Source of the DNA: a virus
Strand: one strand, 5' to 3'
DNA: 64,000 nucleotides
Virus record (IMG/VR): IMGVR_UViG_3300042560_001323
Location: 124,001-188,000 of that record
Positions 1 through 7,374 of the stretch are shown piece after piece; positions within the stretch are counted from its first letter, which is position 1; the number at the start of each line of letters is the position of its first letter. The position numbers were made by a program, and so were the translations under genes. The notes beneath the pieces are model-generated. The model saw only the letters and a list, made by a program, of their open reading frames with translations. It made no database searches and was not told the origin of the DNA.

Positions 1-2264
1 GAAAGTTCTTGGAGAATGACCTGAAGCTCTTGTTCAGAGTTTTCCGTCACTTCATCCGTTTTATTATCAAAAGTGTTTTGATAATAACTTGTTTTCCAAC
101 CCACGGAATATGAGTAAAGCATGTCATGGGCCATTACGCTAACTGGAACTTCATTATCGGGATAGTTTTCCGGATTGTAAGACCAGTTCCCAGAAATTCC
201 CTGATCGATAAATTTCTGTAGAACTGCAACGGTATTAATATAACCTAAATTAGACTTCATATCCCAAAGAAGCGTATAATTATTCTTAAGAGTGTGATAT
301 TGTGGAACAATTTGCTTAAGTGGACCTTTTTTGGACTTTTTAATTGACAGCAGTTCACGAGGAGGTTCAATTCCATTAGTTGCATTAGAAACAACAGAAC
401 TACTCTCCGATGGCATCTGTGCAGATAGAGTTGAGTGCCTAAGGCCATTTTCAAGAATGGATTTTCGCAATTCTTCCCAATCATGTTGAAGAGGAACTGA
501 GGAAATTTCATCCACCTCTTTCTTGTAAGTATCTATGGGTAAAATTCCATCAGAATACTTAGTTCGCCCAAACCATTCACAGTGTCCTTTTTCTTTAGCG
601 AGTTGATTGGATGTCTTTAAAAGGTAGTATTGAAAAGATTCAGAAAGTTTATGCATCGCATCCCACGCCCCTTGTGAATCATAGTTAACTCCAAGTTTAG
701 CAAAATAGTGAGCAAGGCCAATAAAGCCAATTCCAAGCGATCTGCGACGCTTTGTAAAGTTTTCCGCCGCTTTGACGGGATACTTTTGATAATCAATAAT
801 TTCTTCTAGAGCACGAACTGCAAGATCACATAACTCTTCAATCTCTTCGTCTGGTTTTATTTTGCCAACATTAATAGCCGAAAGAATACAAGTGGCAATT
901 TCAGAAAAATTGTCATCATCAATATGTTGAATTGGGGTAGTGGGTTCCGTGATTTCTTGGCAGAGGTTCGACATCGTAATCTGGTCTTTATATGAACTAT
1001 GAGTGTTACAATGATCAATGTTCATAATATAAACCCTGCCAGTTTCAGCCCGTTCTTTAAGAAGATTTAGAATTAATTCTTGAGCTTTAACAGTCTTTTT
1101 AGGAATCGTCGGATCATTTTCATATTCAACGTAAATAGAATCAAATTCAGGCAGCCCAAAAGCATCATACAGCCTAGGTACATTATGTGGTGAGAAAAGG
1201 GTAATCTCTCCATTCTGAATGAATCTTTCGTAAAAAATTCTACTAAGTTGAATTGAATAATCGAGCCTGCGAACTCTATTGTCTTCAGTTCCCTTGTTAT
1301 TTTTTAATACTACGACATCCTCTATTTCTTGGTGCCAAATTGGAACATGAACCGTCGCAGAACCACCTCTAATGCCATTTTGCGTGCAACTTCTAACGGT
1401 TGCCTCAAATTTTTTAAAAAACGGAATAAGCCCAGTGTGTATGACCTCTCCTCCCCGGATTTTGCTGTTGATGCCGCGAATTCTTCCCCCGTTAATACCG
1501 ATTCCAGCGCGTTGAGCTACATATCTAAAAATCGCAGAATCGCTGGCCTCAATGCTATCAAGAGTATCGTCTACATCAACAAGAACACAACTTGCAAATT
1601 GACGAAGTGGAGTTCTAACCCCCGCCATAATAGGCGTAGGAATGTTAATTTTGTGTTTTGAAATTGCATCATAGTATTTTTTTACAAACGCCAGTCGGGT
1701 CTCTTTAGGATATTCAGAGAAGAGGGTTAGCGCAATCATAATATACATAAATTGCGGAGTTTCATATAATTTGCCGCTACTTCGGTCTTGTACCAAATAC
1801 TTGTCAACAACTTGACGAATACCGGCATAGGTAAAAATGAAATCCCTGTCGTGATTTATAAAATAATTTACCTTATCAATTTCTTCCTTTGAATACTTCT
1901 CATAAACTACGGGATCATAAAGATTCATTTGAACACAATGATTGATGTGCTCATCTAGATGGGGCAAATCAATTCTACCTCCATACACTTGCTTACGAAT
2001 AGAAAAAAGGAGCAATCTAGCCGCAACATATTGGTAATTTGGATGGTCCAAACTGATTAAATCTGAAGCAGACTTAACAAGAATCTGCTGAATCTCATCA
2101 GTTGTAATGCCAGCATAAAACTGAAGGCCAGAGTTCATCTCAATCTGCGAGGCAGATACATTGGCCAAACCAACGCAAGCACAATTAACCATATCGTGAA
2201 TTTTTTCTAGCATCAATGGCTCAATATTGCCATTGCGCTTAACTACAGTAATACCATTGCTCAT
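1..2264 (-). CDS. nrdA: Ribonucleotide reductase class I, large (alpha) subunit, C-terminus cut by window edge
   Basis: This subunit reduces ribonucleoside diphosphates to deoxy forms for phage DNA synthesis in the host cytoplasm, together with NrdB, which is not in this window. My translation starts MSNGITVVKRNG and gives an N-terminal ATP-cone-like region. It then shows the family core: FASCVLVDVDDTLDSI (active-site cysteine), a glycine-rich GIGINGGRIRG segment, and MSNLCQEI (N-x-C-x-E catalytic loop). Later come SLGIGFIGLAH and a C-terminal region with MPSESSS and NATNGIEPPR. The reading frame is open to base 1, so the terminal redox cysteines lie outside. The ATG overlaps the gp61 stop as ATGA, indicating translational coupling. 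No intron or intein interrupts the visible part. Confidence 0.96.
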   Translation of the reverse strand, partial: MSNGITVVKRNGNIEPLMLEKIHDMVNCACVGLANVSASQIEMNSGLQFYAGITTDEIQQILVKSASDLISLDHPNYQYVAARLLLFSIRKQVYGGRIDLPHLDEHINHCVQMNLYDPVVYEKYSKEEIDKVNYFINHDRDFIFTYAGIRQVVDKYLVQDRSSGKLYETPQFMYIMIALTLFSEYPKETRLAFVKKYYDAISKHKINIPTPIMAGVRTPLRQFASCVLVDVDDTLDSIEASDSAIFRYVAQRAGIGINGGRIRGINSKIRGGEVIHTGLIPFFKKFEATVRSCTQNGIRGGSATVHVPIWHQEIEDVVVLKNNKGTEDNRVRRLDYSIQLSRIFYERFIQNGEITLFSPHNVPRLYDAFGLPEFDSIYVEYENDPTIPKKTVKAQELILNLLKERAETGRVYIMNIDHCNTHSSYKDQITMSNLCQEITEPTTPIQHIDDDNFSEIATCILSAINVGKIKPDEEIEELCDLAVRALEEIIDYQKYPVKAAENFTKRRRSLGIGFIGLAHYFAKLGVNYDSQGAWDAMHKLSESFQYYLLKTSNQLAKEKGHCEWFGRTKYSDGILPIDTYKKEVDEISSVPLQHDWEELRKSILENGLRHSTLSAQMPSESSSVVSNATNGIEPPRELLSIKKSKKGPLKQIVPQYHTLKNNYTLLWDMKSNLGYINTVAVLQKFIDQGISGNWSYNPENYPDNEVPVSVMAHDMLYSYSVGWKTSYYQNTFDNKTDEVTENSEQELQVILQEL

Positions 2265-3235
2265 TTTTTCTTCCATTCGTTAAAGTTGAGATTTGCTAAA
2301 AGACCAGTATAGATGTTTTCTTTAATTATCTGGTTTACATCCAAACCAGAAAGAACCATTAGATTAACGTCCTTTTGTTTTACGTTTTTGGGCCAGATTA
2401 CTAATGGTAGATTTTTAACAATGGTTCTTTCCATTCTATCAACAATTTCTTTGTTTCTGGGTTCGTTATCGTAAATGTAAATTGGTTGTTTGATATTTAG
2501 TTTTGCTAGGTCTACATCCGCTCCACACATCGCAATGGAGTTATTGATAAAGTAAGAATCAAACGGACCCTCAAGAATGTAAACCGGTTCATTATTATCT
2601 ATGCTATCATAATTGTATACCTTTGGGGCATTTTCATCTAGCATAATCGTGATATATTTAATTGTAGATTTGCCTAGAGTTCTTCCCTGAATACCAATTA
2701 GCTCTTTATGGTAGTAAAGAGGAATGATTAGTCTTTCCTCCTCATAAAATAATGCCCGTCTATTAAACGTTGGCTTTAAGGTATTAACCCATTTTTTGAA
2801 CTCTTTAGCATAATAAAACTTTGTTGCATCTATGTTTCTAGATTCAAGATAAGACCTTGTTACTTCCTCTTCAGATGCTTTTGGTAGGTTTAGCCTTGCT
2901 CTAAAAACAGGCTTTGGATTTTCAAACTTAGGTGTAGTTGTTACAAAGTTCTTTCCAGTTAGACCCCTTTTGTATTTCTCTAGAATGAATTCTTCGTGAA
3001 GAGTTGGGTCTACTTGTTTTAGATAATTATTAAAAGAAACATTTATGCCACAGTTATGGCACTTATAGTTTGTGTTATTTCCTTTTTCATAAAAGTAACC
3101 ACGAGCTTTTGTTTTATTTTTCTGTGAATCTCCACAGATATTACATCTACAATTGTAGAGGCCGGGTTTTATCTTTTTAAATTTTTCTAAGCGTGATGAT
3201 AAGAGATTAATATAATAGTCGTCTATGGCATCCAT
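2261..3235 (-). CDS. 61: DNA primase, T4 gp61 type
   Basis: A 324-residue primase that makes RNA primers on the lagging strand with helicase gp41. The N-terminal zinc ribbon is visible as CNIC (residues 31-34) and CHNC (59-62). The TOPRIM-like half has EGPFDS near 222-227 and an acidic YDNEPRN near 255-261. Length is close to T4 gp61. It is coupled to nrdA by an ATGA overlap and abuts the stop of the preceding gene (TGA immediately followed by ATG). A consensus sigma70-like promoter sits just upstream, inside the end of that preceding gene, so gp61-nrdA can be expressed early on its own. Confidence 0.93.
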   Translation of the reverse strand: MDAIDDYYINLLSSRLEKFKKIKPGLYNCRCNICGDSQKNKTKARGYFYEKGNNTNYKCHNCGINVSFNNYLKQVDPTLHEEFILEKYKRGLTGKNFVTTTPKFENPKPVFRARLNLPKASEEEVTRSYLESRNIDATKFYYAKEFKKWVNTLKPTFNRRALFYEEERLIIPLYYHKELIGIQGRTLGKSTIKYITIMLDENAPKVYNYDSIDNNEPVYILEGPFDSYFINNSIAMCGADVDLAKLNIKQPIYIYDNEPRNKEIVDRMERTIVKNLPLVIWPKNVKQKDVNLMVLSGLDVNQIIKENIYTGLLANLNFNEWKKK

Positions 3236-3646
3236 TCATCCCTTGTCAAGGACCCTTATCATAGCACGTTCCGCCGGTTTTGTCAAGTCCCCCTTAAAAA
3301 GGCCAATGATTGGAGGAAGAGCAATGAATAGAAAATTCAGGGCCAAAACGATACCAATGCCAATATTGACCTTATCCTGCAGTCCTTTAATTACACCCAA
3401 AACTTCTTCTTTGTCGGTATTCATTTTTGTAGTGAGTCCCCTTATTCCCTCTTCTACCTTTCGGTTAATATCATCTCCTCTTTGTTGCTGCTGTTCGATT
3501 TTTACTTGATGGACCGCAAAAAGTTCACTGATTCTTACGTTTACCTTGCTAATTTCTGATATTGCTTCTCTTAGCGTTGCCATCTCTTTTTCACTATTTT
3601 CCTGACTCCTTTCAAGTAGAGCCAAACGAACAGATTCTTCTTGCAT
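3236..3646 (-). CDS. Coiled-coil protein with C-terminal membrane segment, unknown function
   Basis: A 136-residue protein I do not recognise. Residues 1-90 are charged and helical with heptad spacing, a likely coiled coil rich in Glu, Lys and Gln. Residues about 93-115 form one hydrophobic segment (IGIGIVLALNFLFIALPPIIGLF), so a C-tail-anchored membrane protein is likely. A GGAG ribosome site lies before the ATG, and a late-type TAAATA motif lies 53-59 bases upstream. The last 17 codons double as the gp61 promoter. Spanin-, holin- or tape-associated roles are possible but not shown. Confidence 0.72.
   Translation of the reverse strand: MQEESVRLALLERSQENSEKEMATLREAISEISKVNVRISELFAVHQVKIEQQQQRGDDINRKVEEGIRGLTTKMNTDKEEVLGVIKGLQDKVNIGIGIVLALNFLFIALPPIIGLFKGDLTKPAERAMIRVLDKG
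3258..3286 (-). promoter_or_regulatory. Early sigma70-type promoter for gp61-nrdA
   Basis: On the minus strand a perfect TTGACA (3281-3286) is followed after exactly 17 bases by TATGAT (3258-3263). The predicted start of transcription is about 16 bases before the gp61 ATG. The element lies within the last codons of the upstream 136-residue gene. The flank GGGGACTTGACAAAA resembles the two promoter cassettes at 25.5 and 28.9 kb. Confidence 0.8.
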
Positions 3647-3698
3647 TGTGTGCTCCGTGGAGATGTTTATCTCACAAAAATAACCATAAAGTTATAAC

Positions 3699-3705
3699 TA
3701 TTTAG
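3699..3705 (-). promoter_or_regulatory. Late promoter -10 motif (CTAAATA)
   Basis: CTAAATA on the minus strand, about 53 bases upstream of the gene starting at 3646. It resembles the T4 late -10 element TATAAATA recognised by gp55 and recurs before many late genes of this window. Confidence 0.5.
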
Positions 3706-3707
3706 TG

Positions 3708-3929
3708 TCAGAGTAACCCAGATGTGCGGAGCCATGCATCATAATGCCTCTTATAATTTTTACTTCTTCTATCAACTAAACCAGATTTTCTTTTCATTAA
3801 ACCCATTACTGGGTCATATCCGGCTCTTGGGTCTTTTGAGTCTGCCCCAAATCCACCACCTTCTCCAGCAGAGTTAGCGGTCATTAAATCTTCTCGTATA
3901 ATTACTATTACTCTATCTAGCGGTGTCAT
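3708..3929 (-). CDS. Small conserved phage protein, unknown function
   Basis: A 73-residue product starting MTPLDRVIVIIRED. The ATG at 3929 is preferred over an in-frame TTG further upstream. The N-terminus is hydrophobic and helical, the centre is glycine-rich (GEGGGFG), and the C-terminus is basic with aromatic residues (RRSKNYKRHYDAWLR). The start overlaps the end of the 129-residue gene upstream. The layout recalls short cyanophage virion-associated proteins that begin with a similar LDR-x-IIR helix, but that similarity is from memory and weak. Confidence 0.65.
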   Translation of the reverse strand: MTPLDRVIVIIREDLMTANSAGEGGGFGADSKDPRAGYDPVMGLMKRKSGLVDRRSKNYKRHYDAWLRTSGLL

Positions 3930-4302
3930 CTTCAATTCCAAGAAGTTCTCGTTTACAGTATTGGTCTTCTTCTAATTGATGAATGTAACCTTTTGGATAC
4001 TCTGGAAGACGGTTTAAAAATACAATAAATGTCTTAATCGTATTCCACATTTCAAAGTCGTTTTTAAATAATAACATTGGAGTCGTTGCCTCCCCAAAAA
4101 TGTTATAAAGTATCACAAAATGATTGAGTAGAAGATGAACTTTCAAATCCCCAGTCTTTTTATATTTTTTAAGAAGACGTTTAACATACTTAAAGTGATT
4201 TAAGTCTTTATCAAAGTCTTCTTTTGTTATTGCCTGGGGATTTTCATAATTTTTTATGGCAAAAAGAAGAAAGTTTTCTTCATTCAATTCATTAAATTGC
4301 AT
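3913..4302 (-). CDS. Conserved T4-like phage protein, DUF7207-like
   Basis: A 129-residue protein whose opening MQFNELNEENFLLFAIKNYE and the later block HLLLNHFVILYNIFGEA...MLLFK match a family found widely in marine T4-like phages, as I remember it. It is mostly helical, with no catalytic motif or membrane segment. It lies between two virion-related genes and overlaps the next gene by 17 bases. The function is unknown; a structural or assembly role is only suggested by position. Confidence 0.75.
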   Translation of the reverse strand: MQFNELNEENFLLFAIKNYENPQAITKEDFDKDLNHFKYVKRLLKKYKKTGDLKVHLLLNHFVILYNIFGEATTPMLLFKNDFEMWNTIKTFIVFLNRLPEYPKGYIHQLEEDQYCKRELLGIEDDTAR

Positions 4303-4309
4303 TTAGAGG

Positions 4310-5080
4310 TCAGGCAAAGATTGTAAGAGTTGTGGTGCCAATACCTACTCCAGAACCAAAAGCCCCCGCACCGCCAACATTGCGAATCATATCGGCAGTA
4401 AATGTGGAAGTTACTCCAACACCACCCGAGAAGTCTGTAATAACTCCAATAAAACCTCTACTGGTGTCAATCCTAAGAACTGAACCAATACCAGTTGCAG
4501 GAGCAGTGAATGCAAAGGCAACACGATTGGTAATTTGGCCATTATAACTCGTGAATGTTCTAAATGATTGACCATTAACAAAATTGGTTACGGTTGAACC
4601 GCTTGCAAATGAACGAGCAGTTGCAACAATTGGGGTGCCAGTTGGGGTGCCAGTAGCAGTAAATTGATTAATAAGCACCGTTGCACCAGCAGAAACGTTT
4701 ACAATTTCGTTAAAAACTAGATGCACAGAACCATTTCTACCGGTTCCAATACCAGAGGTGCCGCCAGCACCAATAGAAATAGGCGAGGATCGGTTTGGGT
4801 CTTCAAAAAATACCGCTACAGGAGTTGCGAGACCAAGGCCAGTAGTATTTGAACCAACACCAACGGTATTAAGACCTGCAACTGGTACTAGAACTTCATC
4901 ATAATAAGAAGTGGAAAGGCCAGATTGCTCGTTACTGCCATAGATACGATAAATCCACCCTCTTTCGTCCGCAAAACAGTTGTGTGGAGTTCTGTTTCTG
5001 TCTACATCGCGCAGAAACTTAGGAATACCATACCGGTTGTCAGCGGTTTCAGTAGTTGTTGAAATTCCCCAGAGAGCCAT
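4310..5080 (-). CDS. Putative virion structural protein (MALWG family)
   Basis: A 256-residue, beta-rich protein starting MALWGISTTTETADN, a start typical of cyanophage structural proteins encoded near baseplate genes. The N-terminal region mentions a conserved IPKFLRDVDRNRTPHNCFADERGWIYR block. The rest is Gly, Ser and Thr rich with repeated GIGT and GVG patterns, like the tail proteins in the second half of this window. A late -10 motif lies about 33 bases upstream. The exact virion location is not determined. Confidence 0.7.
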   Translation of the reverse strand: MALWGISTTTETADNRYGIPKFLRDVDRNRTPHNCFADERGWIYRIYGSNEQSGLSTSYYDEVLVPVAGLNTVGVGSNTTGLGLATPVAVFFEDPNRSSPISIGAGGTSGIGTGRNGSVHLVFNEIVNVSAGATVLINQFTATGTPTGTPIVATARSFASGSTVTNFVNGQSFRTFTSYNGQITNRVAFAFTAPATGIGSVLRIDTSRGFIGVITDFSGGVGVTSTFTADMIRNVGGAGAFGSGVGIGTTTLTIFA

Positions 5081-5112
5081 TAATATTACCTTAAATAGTA
5101 TTTGCTAAGAAT

Positions 5113-5119
5113 TATTTAT
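5113..5119 (-). promoter_or_regulatory. Late promoter -10 motif (ATAAATA)
   Basis: ATAAATA on the minus strand, 33 bases before the ATG at 5080. It lies directly after the terminator of the upstream small gene, so the MALWG gene appears to be its own late transcription unit. Confidence 0.55.
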
Positions 5120-5135
5120 GCGAATTTTTTATTAC

Positions 5136-5166
5136 AAAAAAGCGGAGAATTAATCTCCGCTTTTGT
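5136..5166 (-). terminator. Rho-independent terminator containing a stop codon in its loop
   Basis: Minus-strand AGCGGAGA / TCTCCGCT stem of 8 pairs with a 5-base loop, followed by TTTTTTGT. The TAA stop of the 57-residue gene falls at the loop, so the last codons are part of the hairpin. Confidence 0.85.
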
Positions 5167-5323
5167 TATTTTTAGTTGCTGCTATTAAAAAATTTCTGAC
5201 AAATTGATAGACATTGTTTGCCTTAATTTTCTTGTTCTGGCCAAGAAATTCGGAGAATGCAAAAAGCATCCCAAGAAGAATTGTAATACCAGAATTAAGA
5301 GCGAGACAAGCGGCTAATGACAT
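5150..5323 (-). CDS. 57-residue membrane protein, unknown function
   Basis: Starts MSLAACLALNSGITILLGML. One hydrophobic stretch covers residues 3-26 and is followed by a basic tail (QNKKIKAN ... KNNK). Its ATG overlaps the stop of the 52-residue gene as TGATG. The stop codon lies in the loop of a terminator hairpin. Size and single membrane span would suit a small holin-type or envelope protein, but nothing proves it. Confidence 0.68.
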   Translation of the reverse strand: MSLAACLALNSGITILLGMLFAFSEFLGQNKKIKANNVYQFVRNFLIAATKNNKSGD

Positions 5324-5481
5324 CAGATTTTGAGTTCGGAACGAACAAATTGAACTAGAGCGTTATCAATCTTGTTATCAGTAGAAGCAGCATAACGCTC
5401 AAGAAGAGCAACTACTAGGGCACGGGCTTCCTTGGAATCCCAGAACCACTTAACAACAACGCCTGCGAATTTAGTGAGCAT
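5323..5481 (-). CDS. 52-residue conserved small protein, unknown function
   Basis: Starts MLTKFAGVVVKWFWDSKEAR and continues as an amphipathic helix (ALVVALLERYAASTDNKIDNALVQFVRSELKI). A strong AAGGAG ribosome site precedes the ATG. It forms a two-gene unit with the following membrane protein through a one-base TGATG overlap. No known domain is visible. The hydrophobic N-terminus may associate with the membrane. Confidence 0.68.
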   Translation of the reverse strand: MLTKFAGVVVKWFWDSKEARALVVALLERYAASTDNKIDNALVQFVRSELKI

Positions 5482-5655
5482 AATTATATCTCCTTAGTTA
5501 GGGTATAAGTAGTAATAAAAACCAATAAAAGTAAAACCCTATTGATTTTCTAGACGCTTCATTGCAAATGCTAAATGATAATTTACATCATTTAGTCTTA
5601 ATTCCGCTCCACGCCGGTAATCGACGTACTCCGCCGATGAAACTATTTATGAAAG
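5482..5655 (-). other. Intergenic leader with late motif and an open frame lacking a start codon
   Basis: ATAAATA on the minus strand (5644-5650) lies at the upstream end. Between it and the 52-residue gene is a frame ending in the codons for AFAMKRLENQ and TAG (about 5540-5640). It has no ATG, GTG or TTG start that I can find. It may be a decayed small gene or an untranslated leader. Confidence 0.4.
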
Positions 5656-6105
5656 TTAGGTTCCACGAAGTCTAAGTTGTCTGGGTTTTGTTACTTTTGG
5701 TTTTGGCAACTTTGATGGTTTTGGTAATCTTTGAGCCTTAGGGATTAATTTTGAATCAAGAGATAATGGAATGTTTGGTTTTTTGGGTTGCATATATTTG
5801 AACTCAAGTTGTTTTGGTTCAATTCGTTTAGATGTTTGCTCTGGGGGTTTTGGTTTTGATGCTTCTCTTTCAGCCTCAACTTGCGCTCTTAAACGAGCCT
5901 GTAAACCAGCAGATACAGTTGTTGCTCCTTGAACTTTATTTCTATTAGTCTCTTCAGCTTCTCTACGTCTTTTTGCAACTGGATGCTCCGGTGGGGCCTT
6001 TTTTGATTCTGCACTTTGTAAATAACGTTCGGCATCTTTAATACCACGTTGACTCGCAAATGCTGGTCTAGGTGCCTCACCCAAAAACTGTTCAAATGTT
6101 TTCAT
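5656..6105 (-). CDS. Putative head-internal protein with capsid-targeting peptide
   Basis: A 149-residue, very basic and proline-rich protein. Its first ten residues, MKTFEQFLGE, followed by A, match the capsid-targeting peptide of T4 internal proteins (MKTYQEFIAE-A) and end in L-x-E, the gp21 prohead protease consensus. The remainder is low complexity and probably disordered (KPKPPEQ..., KPSKLPKPKVTKPRQLRLR), suited to packing with DNA. It overlaps the 415-residue gene upstream by ATGA. I infer that it is packaged in the prohead core and trimmed by gp21. Confidence 0.7.
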   Translation of the reverse strand: MKTFEQFLGEAPRPAFASQRGIKDAERYLQSAESKKAPPEHPVAKRRREAEETNRNKVQGATTVSAGLQARLRAQVEAEREASKPKPPEQTSKRIEPKQLEFKYMQPKKPNIPLSLDSKLIPKAQRLPKPSKLPKPKVTKPRQLRLRGT

Positions 6106-7349
6106 TCTTCTTTCTTATTAGGAAGACCTTTATGCTTAGTCGCGGCAAACTTACGAATTTCTGCCCCGGACATACCATCAACAATTTCTAAAACTTTATC
6201 GCTGACTTTTGAGCGGGAAACTTCTCCGCGCTTAACTGAAAGTGCCAAGCCAAAGATTTTTTGCTGCTGCTCGCTTGTTGCTTTTTCTACAAGAAAGTCA
6301 TATCTTTCAGTCAATTGGCCTAGAGTGCAATCAGAAAGGTCGTAGCCTTCATCCATTAACCGCTCAACCCATTCTCTAAATTCTGGCTTATAGAAAGCAG
6401 CCTTAAGAGCAGCCCCAATTTGTCCACCAAATCCTTTACCTGAGGCTTTTGCTTTTTTGCTAGCTTCTCTTGCCCTAATGTCTCTATCAATTCCTTCTCT
6501 TGCAGATTGGGCTAAAGTTGAAAATACTCCTCTTGTTACATTTTTAAGTTTCTCTTTATTTGCACCGAGAGTTTTCTTGGTTTCAGGTTGCTGGCTTACT
6601 GCAGCTTTAACGGCTTCATCCCCTTTACTTTGAGTCATCCTCTTAGCGAGGACTTCTTTATGTTTTTCCTTACTCTCAGCGTTTAGAGCTTTTCGTTTTG
6701 CCTCAAGAGCCTTAAGTTCAGCGGGAGTTCTTTTAGTCTTAGTTGCTTCAGTAAGAATACTATCTTCGGCAACATAGAGCACATACTCCAGAAACTTTTC
6801 TTCACCAAGATAATCAATAACCATTTCAAGGCCGTGCTCATTTAGACCTTTACTCACAAAATATTCAGCAGCAAAGTTTGAGGTTTCTACAATAAATTCT
6901 TCAGTTAATTCTTGAGTATCAATAATTGCGAACTTTTCAGTAACAGTGGGATTTATAGTAATCTTATTTTTAACTGGCTTTTCTGAAATTTGTTCCCGGC
7001 CAATATCTCTCACCTTCGGTTCTGGTTCAAGTTTTGAGATTACCTCATAGAGGTCATCTCTCCAGCTAGAAAATGACTCCGTTTTCATATCATCTTCTTT
7101 TTTACTCTTTTTCTTTTTATCTTCGTCTTCTGTTGCATCCTTAATTGCTCTATCTTTTACGCCAGCATATTCATCGGATTCATCTTCAACTTCACAGTCG
7201 CCGTCATAATCTTTGCTTTTTTTACCAGTCTTTTTATATTTCTTTTCAAACTTTTCACCGTAATCTTTATCTTCTTTTTCTTCATTAAGAATCTGAGTAA
7301 GATAAATATTTTTCATTTCAGAAAAACCTTGAATAATGCGGTCAGACAT
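6102..7349 (-). CDS. Putative head/core structural protein, 415 residues
   Basis: The N-terminal third is highly charged and repetitive (EKKYKKTGKKSKDYDGD, DEDKKKKSKKEDD). It is followed by a FSSWRDDLYEVI motif that I associate with cyanophage virion proteins, then a helical region with YDL-type capsid-protein sequence. Several L-x-E sites are visible (ILNE near residue 22; ILTE-A near 200), so gp21 processing is possible. It lies directly upstream of an MKTF-type internal protein and downstream of another. A late motif lies about 27 bases before the ATG. The exact role is unknown. Confidence 0.65.
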   Translation of the reverse strand: MSDRIIQGFSEMKNIYLTQILNEEKEDKDYGEKFEKKYKKTGKKSKDYDGDCEVEDESDEYAGVKDRAIKDATEDEDKKKKSKKEDDMKTESFSSWRDDLYEVISKLEPEPKVRDIGREQISEKPVKNKITINPTVTEKFAIIDTQELTEEFIVETSNFAAEYFVSKGLNEHGLEMVIDYLGEEKFLEYVLYVAEDSILTEATKTKRTPAELKALEAKRKALNAESKEKHKEVLAKRMTQSKGDEAVKAAVSQQPETKKTLGANKEKLKNVTRGVFSTLAQSAREGIDRDIRAREASKKAKASGKGFGGQIGAALKAAFYKPEFREWVERLMDEGYDLSDCTLGQLTERYDFLVEKATSEQQQKIFGLALSVKRGEVSRSKVSDKVLEIVDGMSGAEIRKFAATKHKGLPNKKEE

Positions 7350-7374
7350 ATTACGTTTATTAAGAACTTATGAA

